In this document: positions 1-8,955 of the stretch, one piece after another
Position numbering within the stretch: the stretch's first letter is position 1
Layout: each line of letters starts with the position of its first letter
From: a virus
Virus record (IMG/VR): IMGVR_UViG_3300035034_000760
Location: 1-31,374 of that record
DNA length: 31,374 nt
Reading direction: 5' to 3' (one strand)
Made by a program: the position numbers and the translations under genes
The notes under the pieces: model-generated
Seen by the model: the letters and a program-made list of their open reading frames with translations, nothing else
The model's database searches: none
What the model was told of the DNA's origin: nothing

Positions 1-63
1 ATATAGTATTGATGCCATAACCACTTGAACAACTAAATGATTTTTTACACTGATTTGACATGT

Positions 64-71
64 TATAAATA
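64..71 (+). promoter_or_regulatory. T4-type late promoter
   Basis: Exact TATAAATA octamer, 25 nt before the TTG start at 97. It matches the -10 element recognised in T4 by the gp55 sigma factor. The spacing agrees with the other copies in this window. Confidence 0.65.
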
Positions 72-96
72 TACTAGAAGATTGAGGTAATATATT

Positions 97-441
97 TTGG
101 ATATTAAGACAATGTCATTTGCTGATTATTATGAGAGTAAGCAGCAATTATTAGAAAAAGCTGAAGAGACTCCAAGGGTATATTCATTTTACGAAATGAA
201 TTCTTATAAAAGGGTGCCGGTGAAAGAGTCATATGATGATGAAGATGAAAAGATATATGTAAACCTCAAACCCAAAGATAAAATAAAAATATTGTGGGAG
301 TATGAAAACATATATTACCCCACGGCTAGGAACCTTGTTATAATAAATGAAGAGGGAACTCAAGACTATTACTTCCCATGTTGGGGAAACAAGAAGTTGT
401 TACATTGGGTCTTATCTAATACTAGAGAAATTGATGCTTAA
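97..441 (+). CDS. Hypothetical protein (114 aa)
   Basis: Function not recognised. The TTG start is preferred because GAGGT (84-88) sits 8 nt upstream; the next in-frame ATG (112) lacks such a site. The protein is soluble and rich in aromatic and acidic residues, with an acidic DDEDEK stretch near residue 48, a Tyr/Trp-rich middle, and a C-terminal part ending in a WVLSNTREID-like helix. No signal peptide or membrane segment is seen. It has its own late promoter, so a late or virion-associated role is a reasonable but unproven inference. It resembles small hypothetical proteins of aquatic T4-like phages, from memory only. The downstream gene starts inside its last codons. Confidence 0.75.
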   Translation: MDIKTMSFADYYESKQQLLEKAEETPRVYSFYEMNSYKRVPVKESYDDEDEKIYVNLKPKDKIKILWEYENIYYPTARNLVIINEEGTQDYYFPCWGNKKLLHWVLSNTREIDA

Positions 442-766
442 TAATTTAACACCCTATAGTGACCACGAATACCAATTATTGGTAGAAAAGTTAGAACATC
501 TTTGTGGAAAGTTATCTAATCAATGTATGTTTCAAGCATTTTCACGAGACGTTATTCAATATTCGGAAGATCATTCAGTGAATATGTGGAATGCGAATAC
601 TTCCAGACAATTTATTACACATTTATCTAATAAGTGGGAATTCTCATATCATGCGACATTGGTCGTTGAATCGGTTATGAAAGAGTTAACTCGGTCATAT
701 CCTCAAACCACATTTACTCATATAGCCAAAACTCTTCACAATTTCTCCACACAAAATAGTATTTAA
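434..766 (+). CDS. Hypothetical protein (110 aa)
   Basis: Not recognised. The reading frame is open further upstream (ATG at 347), but that would overlap the preceding gene by 95 bases. The ATG at 434 gives an 8-base overlap, normal for this genome, with a weak purine-rich AGAGAAA before it. The product looks helical and mixed-charge, with several His and Cys residues but no metal-binding pattern I can name. It probably shares the transcript of the gene at 97 and is translated by coupling. Confidence is for the gene, not a function. Confidence 0.65.
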   Translation: MLNNLTPYSDHEYQLLVEKLEHLCGKLSNQCMFQAFSRDVIQYSEDHSVNMWNANTSRQFITHLSNKWEFSYHATLVVESVMKELTRSYPQTTFTHIAKTLHNFSTQNSI

Positions 767-780
767 AACAAACCCACCAA

Positions 781-787
781 ATAAATA
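781..787 (+). promoter_or_regulatory. T4-type late promoter (one mismatch)
   Basis: ATAAATA preceded by A instead of T, 27 nt before the GTG start at 815. Confidence 0.5.
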
Positions 788-814
788 TACCAGTATGTTG
801 AAAGGGGTTTATGT

Positions 815-1522
815 GTGTTAAGTCTATCTGATCTAATAAGATTAACTAAAGATCATAGTATTGAGACTATGGCAATAGTATTGATTATCGGAGTTATATA
901 TTTGTATGCCAAAGGGTATATAGATTTCTATATGTTCAAAAAGCGGGAAAAATACTTAGAATTAGGTAAACCCACAGAAATGGATTTTGAAGAATCTATG
1001 AAAGATATCGAAGAGGGTGAATTTTTTAGGAACTTAAAGTTTAAAGTTCATATTGATCTTCCAGTGGAAACATTTTCTACTGACCCAGTGTTGAACGAAC
1101 TATACAGAGACCTAACAATATGTCTTTTTTCCAGCTATGGTGATAAGATGAAACTCCTTTTACAGGATTTAAATTTCACGGATAATAGAGATCAATGGGC
1201 CAATTTCTTTTTGGATACTGTATATGAAACAATGAAAGACTTCGAGAGGCGGGTAGAGGATAAAAATATCCCGACTAAGGCTCTTGAAGAGTTTCAAATA
1301 TGGTTTGCTCCATTTCTCCAACAAACGTATCATTATATAACCCTAGTTGATGCACACATGGGCACTGATCGGATACAGAAAACTAAATCGTTCTTACTGT
1401 TATTGGAATTGGTTTTAGTTAACGCATTAGCTCAACTCCAAAAATTTGATGTTATTGATGATAAACTGGTGGGCATGGAATACCGTGGCGGTGTGGTGGG
1501 TAGCCAGAAACTAACTGATTGA
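815..1522 (+). CDS. Membrane-anchored protein of unknown function (235 aa)
   Basis: GTG start with an AAAGGGG ribosome binding site at 801-807; the ATG four bases earlier is in another frame. Residues about 18-36 (AIVLIIGVIYLYAKG region) form one hydrophobic segment followed by positive residues (KKREKY), so the protein is probably an inner-membrane protein with the remaining 195 residues in the cytoplasm. The cytoplasmic part is mostly helical and acidic with no recognised motif. It sits behind a late promoter and directly before two large virion genes, which favours a late role such as assembly or membrane-associated morphogenesis; this is inference. It lacks the dual-start and small size expected of a holin. 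Confidence 0.7.
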   Translation: MLSLSDLIRLTKDHSIETMAIVLIIGVIYLYAKGYIDFYMFKKREKYLELGKPTEMDFEESMKDIEEGEFFRNLKFKVHIDLPVETFSTDPVLNELYRDLTICLFSSYGDKMKLLLQDLNFTDNRDQWANFFLDTVYETMKDFERRVEDKNIPTKALEEFQIWFAPFLQQTYHYITLVDAHMGTDRIQKTKSFLLLLELVLVNALAQLQKFDVIDDKLVGMEYRGGVVGSQKLTD

Positions 1523-1526
1523 TTTG

Positions 1527-1534
1527 ATAAATAG
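1527..1534 (+). promoter_or_regulatory. T4-type late promoter
   Basis: ATAAATAG core, with the seven-base ATAAATA ending 25 nt before the start codon at 1559 of the largest virion gene. Confidence 0.65.
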
Positions 1535-1558
1535 ATCATACGATTAGAGAAAGGCTAG

Positions 1559-4500
1559 ATGTCCATTTATAATTCTTTTGCCGATACACCCGACCAAATC
1601 AAAATTGAAGGCCAAGAGATCACTCTCAAGTTCATCCGAATTGATGATGATAGTGGTAAACTTACTTGGAATATCCCACCCGCTATGGAGGGATGTAAGG
1701 GTAATGGTAAGTATGATGGAATCGTTCTTACGGTCAGCAGAAAACCTGCCAACTATATAGAATCTTCTCCTAAAGATGGTCAATATTACATTGGTGATGC
1801 TACAGTAGATGGAGACCTTCATGCTGGTAGTAACATAGAAGATGGAGTACTAGTTGTTGGAGCTTTCTACAATGATAGAACAACAACTGAACTGGAAGTC
1901 ACTGGACTAGAACGTAACACTGCCTATTACTTTTCCGGCTATGCCGTAGATAATGTTGCCAGATATCATCGTGAGGGAGTTCACTCATACTCACTACCAA
2001 CTGGTGTCGAGGAGGGTCCACGTGATTCAAAAACCCCCGGCAAACATACGGTATACTTTGAGGAAAACATACGACTTACCCAACCTACTGGATTAATTCC
2101 TGATACAATCTATAAACTTAAGTTAAATATTAATGATTGTGAACACATCCTAGATATTCTAGGTAGTGAGGCACCCAATTATCAAGAGTTAATCAAAACG
2201 ATCAACGAAAAGTTGATATTATTAGAAGAAGATATATGGAGTTCTCCAGACTTCCCTAATAAGAATGTGATATGGCTTGAAGATGGTGTCTACTATCTAT
2301 GGAATGGTGAAAACAGAATAACACTTGAATTTATTTCTAATGATATTGCCCCAAACCTTTTACCTGTTGGAACACTTTGGTTTGACACAGATGATAACCT
2401 TCTATTTGAATACAATGGAACCGGTTGGGACGCACTAAGTTTCGTAAATTATGGGTTTGACATTACCAACCCGGAAGATGGGACAATATGGTTTGATTCA
2501 TCAACCGGTATTGCTAGAATATGGAAGAATGGCATTTGGTGTGAACTTAACACTATAGTATCTAATAGAAACCCACTTCTTCCCACTCTAATTGAAGGGC
2601 AAGGGTACTGGTATAATTCTTTAACTGGTGGACTATTCAAGCTAAACAAAGAGACTAGTGAATGGGAAGACCTGTTAGCAATATATTATGATAAAGACCC
2701 CGAACTAATTGTAGCCGGAGATTACTGGTATGATGAAGCTAATGAAAAGGTGTTTGTTTTGTCATCTGGTATGGTTTGGGAAGAAGTACCCAATGTAACC
2801 GTTGAGTCTACTAATTCAAACATCACTGATAGATTATCTCTACGATATGTGGTTGACGAACTCTCACTATATCAATGGAACTCTACCACTGAACTATGGG
2901 ATAAAATTCCTGTTATCAATAATAATATTGATCCGAACGCAGATGACTCAGTAGATGATGGACTATTTGGGGATTATTGGTTTGACACGAATGATCTCAT
3001 TCTATATGAATTTGGTTCAAGTGGCTGGGTTAAACTGGACAATGTTGTCATAGAACCAAAAAATTCTTTTATAACAAGACCATTCGATTTTAGATATGTG
3101 GAAGACGAACAAACATTGTTTGAATGGTCTTCTATATCACTATCTTGGGAAGAGTTGGATATAGCAAGTTTTCCAACTGATCCACGCAATAGAGAGTCTT
3201 GCCAATATTGGTGGGATTCGTCTGCATCGGTTGATAACCTGTTTGTATGGGATACATTAAGTACCCAATGGGCAGAGGTTGATAACTTTTTCCAGAGAGA
3301 CACAAACCCACTAGAGCCTGAAAAATTACCAGAGGGTACCGTATGGTTTAACCCGGAAACAGGAGAGTTAACAAAGATTCTTTCTGAAGTGTGTGAGAGT
3401 CTGAACTTCATTAATGAGACCTTCGACCCTCGACAACCCCCAACTGGGTTGTACTGGTTGTTTAACGGACAATTTTACTTATACTCTGATACTCTGATGG
3501 AGTGGGTATTAGTAATAGATCAACCTATTCGATCTGATACTGACCCCACGGATGTGGAAATTGGTGAATATTGGTTAGATACAACCACGGGTGAACTCAA
3601 GCAATGGGATGGTACATCTTGGGTAGTACAAGTTGTGGCCAACTCTGATCCAAAGCCAGCAGAGGGCTTCTTGTGGTACAATACTGTGAAAGATACTTTA
3701 TACATTTGGGATGCTATCAGATGGGTAGAAACTACAGCTTTTGCATATGTAGAATACATAAGAGCAGAAGATTGTAATGACCGAGACCGTATTGTGTTTA
3801 AGACTCGTAAAGTTGGTTGTGACGCGATCATTGAAATACATGATATTTTACAAAACGTGTTGGGTGACATTGGTGTAAACGTTCGTTATCGTGATCCAGT
3901 TCCGGGTCAAGACATTCAAAAATCTTTACCAATGTACCAACAGTTAGGTGTTGGTGATGATGGAAGTCCCGACGAAAGACGACAGATGCATCGAAAGATA
4001 CGAGAACTTCTTGGGGCACCCACAACTAAGGTAGAACTTTCAAAATCCAATATTGATATATGTATTGATAATGCACTCGCAATGTTGAGAAAGTTCAGTG
4101 GATATTCTTATAAAAGAGGGTTCTTCTTCTTAGATATGAAGAGAAACCAACAGACCTATGAACTGTCAGACAAATGTGTTGGCTTTAATAAAATTGTTAA
4201 AGTTACAGCCGCGTATCGTATGAGAGGAGGTTTCCTAAAAGGCTCTTATGGCGGCTATGATATATTTGGTTATGCTGCTCTTAAGCATCTTTATACTGCG
4301 GGTTCCTTTGACATATTAAGCTTCCATTTAGTTTCTTCTTTCATTGAAGAAATGGAAAACATTTTTGCTACTAGGTTGACGTTCCAATGGAATGAAGTGA
4401 CCAGAGAGCTTAAACTGTATAACGGTGTGTATGCAAATGAGCGAGTATTGTTGGATGTAAGTGTTGAGCGAACTGAACAAGAACTGTTGAGAGATAGAAA

Positions 4501-4732
4501 CACGTATATGTGGCTCCAAAAATGGACACTAGCAGAAGCGAAAATGATGTTGTCCCAAGGTCGAGGTAAGTTCCAATCACTACCGGGACCAAGTGGTAGT
4601 ACAATATTGAACGCACAAGAATTAATTACGCAGTCAGAAGCCGAAAAAGCTGGACTAATGGATGAACTTGAGGATATGTCAATGGCTGATGCAGGTGAAG
4701 TCGGTCAGAAAGCATACTTTATAATGGGATAA
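1559..4732 (+). CDS. Large virion structural protein with tryptophan-rich repeats (1057 aa)
   Basis: Three regions are visible. Residues 1 to about 150 look like a fibronectin-III-type beta domain (LEVTGLERNTAYYFSGYA pattern). Residues about 230-730 hold some 13 degenerate repeats of 30-50 residues with the pattern G-x-x-W-[FY]-[DN]-x-x-x-[GN]-x-L-x-x-[WY]-x-x-x-x-W. The C-terminal 330 residues are different: basic and aromatic, with a WLQKWTLAEAKMMLSQGRGKF segment near residue 980 and a Leu/Glu-rich helix after it. A C-terminal domain of this kind occurs in structural proteins of T4-like phages as far as I recall; whether it is neck or baseplate I cannot say. The repeats resemble those of phage fibres, suggesting a surface-exposed, possibly glycan-contacting, part. 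It is followed after one base by a second virion gene and has a late promoter. Confidence 0.75.
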   Translation: MSIYNSFADTPDQIKIEGQEITLKFIRIDDDSGKLTWNIPPAMEGCKGNGKYDGIVLTVSRKPANYIESSPKDGQYYIGDATVDGDLHAGSNIEDGVLVVGAFYNDRTTTELEVTGLERNTAYYFSGYAVDNVARYHREGVHSYSLPTGVEEGPRDSKTPGKHTVYFEENIRLTQPTGLIPDTIYKLKLNINDCEHILDILGSEAPNYQELIKTINEKLILLEEDIWSSPDFPNKNVIWLEDGVYYLWNGENRITLEFISNDIAPNLLPVGTLWFDTDDNLLFEYNGTGWDALSFVNYGFDITNPEDGTIWFDSSTGIARIWKNGIWCELNTIVSNRNPLLPTLIEGQGYWYNSLTGGLFKLNKETSEWEDLLAIYYDKDPELIVAGDYWYDEANEKVFVLSSGMVWEEVPNVTVESTNSNITDRLSLRYVVDELSLYQWNSTTELWDKIPVINNNIDPNADDSVDDGLFGDYWFDTNDLILYEFGSSGWVKLDNVVIEPKNSFITRPFDFRYVEDEQTLFEWSSISLSWEELDIASFPTDPRNRESCQYWWDSSASVDNLFVWDTLSTQWAEVDNFFQRDTNPLEPEKLPEGTVWFNPETGELTKILSEVCESLNFINETFDPRQPPTGLYWLFNGQFYLYSDTLMEWVLVIDQPIRSDTDPTDVEIGEYWLDTTTGELKQWDGTSWVVQVVANSDPKPAEGFLWYNTVKDTLYIWDAIRWVETTAFAYVEYIRAEDCNDRDRIVFKTRKVGCDAIIEIHDILQNVLGDIGVNVRYRDPVPGQDIQKSLPMYQQLGVGDDGSPDERRQMHRKIRELLGAPTTKVELSKSNIDICIDNALAMLRKFSGYSYKRGFFFLDMKRNQQTYELSDKCVGFNKIVKVTAAYRMRGGFLKGSYGGYDIFGYAALKHLYTAGSFDILSFHLVSSFIEEMENIFATRLTFQWNEVTRELKLYNGVYANERVLLDVSVERTEQELLRDRNTYMWLQKWTLAEAKMMLSQGRGKFQSLPGPSGSTILNAQELITQSEAEKAGLMDELEDMSMADAGEVGQKAYFIMG
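2250..3750 (+). repeat. Array of about 13 degenerate protein repeats (W-[FY]-[DN]...W)
   Basis: Within the 1057-residue virion protein, units such as GTLWFDTDDNLLFEYNGTGW, GTIWFDSSTGIARIWKNGIW and GEYWLDTTTGELKQWDGTSW recur every 30-55 residues, each followed by an acidic or hydrophobic linker. The DNA has diverged, so the array is old and is not a recent tandem duplication. The same unit occurs once in each of the three tail-fibre paralogues. Confidence 0.8.
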
Positions 4733-4733
4733 T

Positions 4734-6476
4734 ATGGAAGACAATAATACACTATATGATTGCTATCCAGAAGAAAACTCTCCGGGAAATTGCCCGGACG
4801 GTGGTATTGTGGGGCCAGATGAACCAACTGTAACAGGTGATGGTTCGGGGAATAACAGTTGCCCACCGGATGGAAACTTTCGAGGTCTCCCATGTGCTGA
4901 AGATGCCGAGGTATGTTACCCATGGCAGTTAACCAACTTCGATGAAGAAGTGTGTGCAATTGATAGTTATGTGGAAGAATCTATTGCCATAGGTGGTGCC
5001 CAAGTCAATCTCCACAAGATGTTGGGAATTTATGAACAAGATAAACTTGTTGATCAGGTTGGATTGGGTATGGCCATTTCAGGTGGTACTCACCCCAACT
5101 TTCCTGCAAATAACGCATTCGACAAGTTTGACACTGAGTGGAGGTCTTCACAGACCGGACTCGAAGTAGTTAGAAAATCGTTCATAGGATATGATTTTGG
5201 TCCTATCCGTTTGGATAATGGAAGAATTCGATATGCTATTGAAACATATGTTAAAAAGAACATAGCTACACTGAGATTGAAGCAGGGATGTGATTCTAAG
5301 AATAGAGTTACAAAAGTTCGAGTCGAACGATCCTCTGATGGTAAGAAGTGGTATGGTGTTTCTATTTTAACTATACCCGACTGTGATGGTTATATAACAA
5401 TTCATTTAAAAGCCTCTGTTCCTTCTAGGTATTGGAGAATTAGGCCAGCGGAGTTCAATGGTGGACCAGAAGATTATTGGGCTATAAAAGCTTTTCAATT
5501 AACTGAACATGAAAAGACTAATGTGGAAAACATTCAAGATAAAATACTGTTAGAGAATCGTGATAGATCATATAGTGAAGAACCTATACGTTTAAAGGGC
5601 ACATACGCTCCCGTAGACTATGCAGGATTTTTGGCTAAAATGGGTTTTAACTCAGGTTTTTATAATGGGGAACAATATATGTTTGAATTCTCTTTTACCG
5701 CATTGGTGAGAGCACTCGGAAGACCACTAGTTATTGGGGATATGATCCAGCTACCTAGTGAGACATATTTTGATAGTAAACTTCAACCCACGTTGAAATA
5801 TCTTGAGGTTACAAACGTTTCATGGTCTTCTGCCGGATTTACACCACAATGGGTTCCAACGATGATACGAGTTGTTGCAGAACCAGCAGTAGCCTCTCAG
5901 GAAACTCAAGACATCTTCGGAAAACTAACTGAAGATAGAGACTCTTTGGGAACAATCGACATCAATGATGGTGGTAAGAAGAAGTATCAAGATGTTCACG
6001 ACATTGATCAAACAGTTGAAGCTGACGCAAATACACAAGTTCCACAAAAGGGACAAGATTATGCAAACAAACAACATCTTAGTAACGAACTTAAAGATTG
6101 GATCAAGCGTGAGATTCCTAATTATAACCCCGATAGACTCGATCCATTGATTCACAAATGGGGAATGGATGCACTCCCACCCAATGGTGAAGATTATACG
6201 GAGGGTGATGCGTTCCCCGGTGCTCCAAAGAATAATGATTATCATCGAAAGACATATAATGATATTGACAGAAACATGGCACCCAACCTATATCGCTTTT
6301 CTTCAAAGAAAAAACGATGGATATATCTATCAACTGATCATCGTTATAAAATACGTCAAACTGAACCTATTCTTTCGGACTTCTTGAATCCAGCATCCGA
6401 AGACGGTACTATAGACTTTCGCGCAGACATTGATAAAATTGAAGCGGCATTAAAAAAGAGCATTAAAAAAGACTAA
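4734..6476 (+). CDS. Virion structural protein with discoidin-like domain (580 aa)
   Basis: The first 80 residues are Cys/Pro/Gly-rich (eight Cys). Residues about 105-260 match the F5/8 type C (discoidin) pattern: AFDKFDTEWRS, an IGYDFGPI strand, VRVERSSDGKKWYGVS, and RYWRIRP followed by a W-x-IKAFQL strand. Such domains often bind carbohydrate. Residues about 285-395 form another module with a GDMIQLPSE turn, EVTNVSW and a SQETQDIFG end, which I associate with virion proteins of T4-like phages; a gp14 neck relation was considered but is not secure. The C-terminal 180 residues are hydrophilic and end in lysines. The gene begins one base after the stop of the 1057-residue protein and has no promoter of its own, so the two are probably made together late. 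Confidence 0.7.
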   Translation: MEDNNTLYDCYPEENSPGNCPDGGIVGPDEPTVTGDGSGNNSCPPDGNFRGLPCAEDAEVCYPWQLTNFDEEVCAIDSYVEESIAIGGAQVNLHKMLGIYEQDKLVDQVGLGMAISGGTHPNFPANNAFDKFDTEWRSSQTGLEVVRKSFIGYDFGPIRLDNGRIRYAIETYVKKNIATLRLKQGCDSKNRVTKVRVERSSDGKKWYGVSILTIPDCDGYITIHLKASVPSRYWRIRPAEFNGGPEDYWAIKAFQLTEHEKTNVENIQDKILLENRDRSYSEEPIRLKGTYAPVDYAGFLAKMGFNSGFYNGEQYMFEFSFTALVRALGRPLVIGDMIQLPSETYFDSKLQPTLKYLEVTNVSWSSAGFTPQWVPTMIRVVAEPAVASQETQDIFGKLTEDRDSLGTIDINDGGKKKYQDVHDIDQTVEADANTQVPQKGQDYANKQHLSNELKDWIKREIPNYNPDRLDPLIHKWGMDALPPNGEDYTEGDAFPGAPKNNDYHRKTYNDIDRNMAPNLYRFSSKKKRWIYLSTDHRYKIRQTEPILSDFLNPASEDGTIDFRADIDKIEAALKKSIKKD

Positions 6477-6551
6477 CACTCTTTACTTTTATCTCTCTAG
6501 CCATTAAGCTTCTGTGCTGACCATATAAAGGAAAGTCAAGGAACCTAATGA

Positions 6552-8045
6552 ATGAATAGTAAGAAACAACATCACATAATCAACAATCTGTTGAACTCAC
6601 CCGAACTGTTGGGGAAATGTATGGGTATTCTTAAATCAGAGTATTTTGATCCAGAGTTCATTCCACATGTACAATTTTTATTAGACTATCATCATGCACA
6701 CAACACTAACCCCACGGTTAAGTTGATGAATGCGGAGACTGATACTGACATGGATTATGAAAAGGGCACAATTCCTATGGATGAGTTGGACCACAGTGCC
6801 CAAGAGATTGAAAAATTTTGCAAACAGTGTGCAATGCGTGATGCAGTCAGCGAAAGCTTTCCACTAATTCAAAAAGAAGACTTTGGTGCGGTCTATAAAA
6901 TGGTATCCGATGCGTTAAACGTATCACTTTCTACCGATCTCGGCATCAGTGTGTTCGAGGAACCAGAAAAATTACTAAAACAATTAAGTGAAGACCTCAA
7001 CCATATCTCATGTGGTATTAGAACATGGGATGATTTAATGGGTGGTGGTAATCTACGTAAGCAACTCCAGATCATATCAGCAAACTCCGGTGGTGGTAAA
7101 TCCGTATGTTTGAGTAATGTTGCCAACAATTATGTTCTTCAGGGGTTGGATGTAATGTACATATCATTAGAACTCCCACCTGAAATGGTATTCTTGAGAC
7201 AGGCATACATCATGACTGCCCAATCTCATAGAGTATGGAAAACAAAAATATTCGAAATTGCGAAAAAAATGTCCCACTTCAAAGAAATGGGTGCTGGGGA
7301 TTTCAGAATTATACGATTACCCGGTGGTAGTACGGCTAATAATTTTCGCTCATACATTAAACAGTATGAAATAGAAAATGGTAAGCCGCCAGATGTTTTG
7401 ATAGTTGATTACATGGACTTGATGGCTCCTATTTCTAAAATGCATGCCCAACGGGGAGTGTCAGAAGAAGATAAAGCGAAGTCAGAAGATATCTATGAAC
7501 TACTCCACGCATACAATATGATTGGTTGGACAGCTTCTCAACAGAACCGAGATGCACTGAAAATGAATGAACCTAACCAATCCGTAATTGCTGGTGGGTT
7601 ATCGAAGATTAACATTTGCGATAACTGGTTGTCTGTTTTTATGACCAGTGAAATGAGATTAGATGGAGAGATGTGGACATATGCGTTCAAGACTCGTTGG
7701 TCTGATGGCGCAGGTAAGAGGGCTTTACTGGGATACGATTCCGACACACTGAGGATTTCAGATCATGAATCCCCCAATAAATATGAGGACTTACTCTCTA
7801 AGATTAAGAAAAAGACTGACCGGGTGGCCGAAGGTGCTAACATGTTGGAACAGTTAGTAGAAAATGGCCATATTTCTGCACCGTCTAAAGAAAGAACTGT
7901 AGAAGATGAAAAGATTGAAAATAAACTAGATGTACTGAAGAGAGAGTTAGTTGACTTTGATGGAGAAGATTCTGAAGAAGTTACACAATTGAAAACAGAC
8001 ATCGATAATGAACTGAATTTGTTAGACTTTAGAACAGCAATTTAA
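6552..8045 (+). CDS. 41: Replicative DNA helicase, gp41/DnaB family
   Basis: RecA-type hexameric helicase that would unwind DNA ahead of the phage polymerase and work with the primase. Residues 1-140 are the helical N-terminal domain; the motor domain follows. Walker A is ANSGGGKS (177-184), the Walker B strand is VLIVDYMDL with Asp286, and a YISLELPPE segment (about 203-211) matches DnaB motif H1a. The last 90 residues are a charged tail. Length (497) is close to T4 gp41 (475). The ATG at 6552 is used because the ATG at 6548 reads into a stop after two codons; AAGGAA lies upstream. No late promoter precedes it, as expected for an early or middle gene, and no clear sigma70 promoter could be found in the 75-base gap either. 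Confidence 0.93.
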   Translation: MNSKKQHHIINNLLNSPELLGKCMGILKSEYFDPEFIPHVQFLLDYHHAHNTNPTVKLMNAETDTDMDYEKGTIPMDELDHSAQEIEKFCKQCAMRDAVSESFPLIQKEDFGAVYKMVSDALNVSLSTDLGISVFEEPEKLLKQLSEDLNHISCGIRTWDDLMGGGNLRKQLQIISANSGGGKSVCLSNVANNYVLQGLDVMYISLELPPEMVFLRQAYIMTAQSHRVWKTKIFEIAKKMSHFKEMGAGDFRIIRLPGGSTANNFRSYIKQYEIENGKPPDVLIVDYMDLMAPISKMHAQRGVSEEDKAKSEDIYELLHAYNMIGWTASQQNRDALKMNEPNQSVIAGGLSKINICDNWLSVFMTSEMRLDGEMWTYAFKTRWSDGAGKRALLGYDSDTLRISDHESPNKYEDLLSKIKKKTDRVAEGANMLEQLVENGHISAPSKERTVEDEKIENKLDVLKRELVDFDGEDSEEVTQLKTDIDNELNLLDFRTAI

Positions 8046-8058
8046 TAGGAGATAATAT

Positions 8059-8331
8059 ATGAGCAAACTAAAAGTTTCAAAAACGACATATTGGAAGTTG
8101 GAAAGTGGAGAAGTATATAATTTGGATGATTTACCAGTACAGGTAGTTCAACAAATAGAAATATATGATTCTATTCGAGAAGACCTTACTGACATAAAAT
8201 ATCAAGAACAGGTTTTCGGATTAGCTTTGGCGACAAAGAGACAACAACTAGAAGCTATAATTTCTAGTATGGCTAAAGCTGCACAACAGAACGCCACAAA
8301 AGAGACACCACCCGACACTGTTGATGATTAA
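8059..8331 (+). CDS. Small hypothetical protein after helicase (90 aa)
   Basis: Starts at ATG with TAGGAGA 8-9 bases upstream, 13 bases after the helicase stop, so it is probably cotranscribed. The beginning has an exposed-strand look (TYWKLESGEVYNLDDLP), then a long helix (about 30-75) and an acidic, Thr-rich tail. The pattern of a short beta hairpin plus one long helix is common in small phage proteins, but I cannot assign a function. The late promoter that follows belongs to the next gene. Confidence 0.75.
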   Translation: MSKLKVSKTTYWKLESGEVYNLDDLPVQVVQQIEIYDSIREDLTDIKYQEQVFGLALATKRQQLEAIISSMAKAAQQNATKETPPDTVDD

Positions 8332-8335
8332 CCCC

Positions 8336-8343
8336 ATAAATAG
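8336..8343 (+). promoter_or_regulatory. T4-type late promoter
   Basis: ATAAATAG core with the ATAAATA ending 25 nt before the start of the small terminase gene at 8368. Confidence 0.65.
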
Positions 8344-8367
8344 TTTATAGAAATTGATATATTATTT

Positions 8368-8904
8368 ATGAGCGACTTTGATCAAATAGACGGAGATGCA
8401 ACCGAAAACGAAGATGGCCCCGTTACACAAAAAGTGACAGAAAGGCGGGGCCACGCCCTTGAAAAATATTTTGGGGTACCCGAAGAATCCACAGAGATGG
8501 AAAGAGTTATACACTCTTCTCCACTCAAGAAGTCAGAAGAATATGACGATAAAGATTCAGAAATTGAAAAAGAGTTGCATGGGGTTTTCGAAAAGGCGAT
8601 GTCAGGCTATGAATCATTGTCTGATCTTTTAGCGGGTGTTGATCCCAAATACAGAGCTAGATTGGCTGAAGTTGCTGCCACCTACTTAAACACTGCATTA
8701 AACGCTTCAACTAAACGGGCAGGACAAAAAGAGTCCATAGAAAAGTTAAAAATGAAGCAGCAAGAAATAGACAAAAAATCTTCCACCACTAAGACAACAA
8801 ATAATATAATTTATAATGGTGATCGTAACGATTTTTTGAAACTTCTTAGAGACGATACTGACACTAATGAACCCATTGATGTTACGCCCGAAAACACTGA
8901 TTGA
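8368..8904 (+). CDS. 16: Small terminase subunit, gp16-like
   Basis: Likely regulatory subunit of the packaging motor, forming a ring that acts on the gp17 ATPase/nuclease. At 178 residues it is close to T4 gp16 (164). The layout matches: acidic, disordered N-terminus (1-60), a central helical part (about 65-130, ATYLNTALNASTKRAGQKES), and near the end a NNIIYNGDRNDFLKLLRD stretch that corresponds to the NATVFVGSPTELMDEIG element of T4 gp16. Overall identity appears low, so the call rests on this C-terminal motif, size, late promoter and position in the packaging block. In T4, genes 16 and 17 are adjacent; here three genes intervene. Confidence 0.7.
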   Translation: MSDFDQIDGDATENEDGPVTQKVTERRGHALEKYFGVPEESTEMERVIHSSPLKKSEEYDDKDSEIEKELHGVFEKAMSGYESLSDLLAGVDPKYRARLAEVAATYLNTALNASTKRAGQKESIEKLKMKQQEIDKKSSTTKTTNNIIYNGDRNDFLKLLRDDTDTNEPIDVTPENTD

Positions 8905-8955
8905 TTTTTAACACCCAAGCATATACGATACACCCACCTATTAGGAGATTATACA

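Noticed and set aside
55-75. TTGACA and TATACT near the left end as a sigma70 promoter
   Set aside because: Spacing is 9 bases, too short; the TATAAATA late element explains the site better.
2974-3411. 145-codon open frame on the minus strand as a gene
   Set aside because: It is the antisense of the W-rich repeats of the virion gene and has no signals of its own.
1559-6476. Naming the two virion genes gp13 and gp14 (neck)
   Set aside because: Only loose similarity in the C-terminal parts; size and added domains differ, so the position in the particle is left open.
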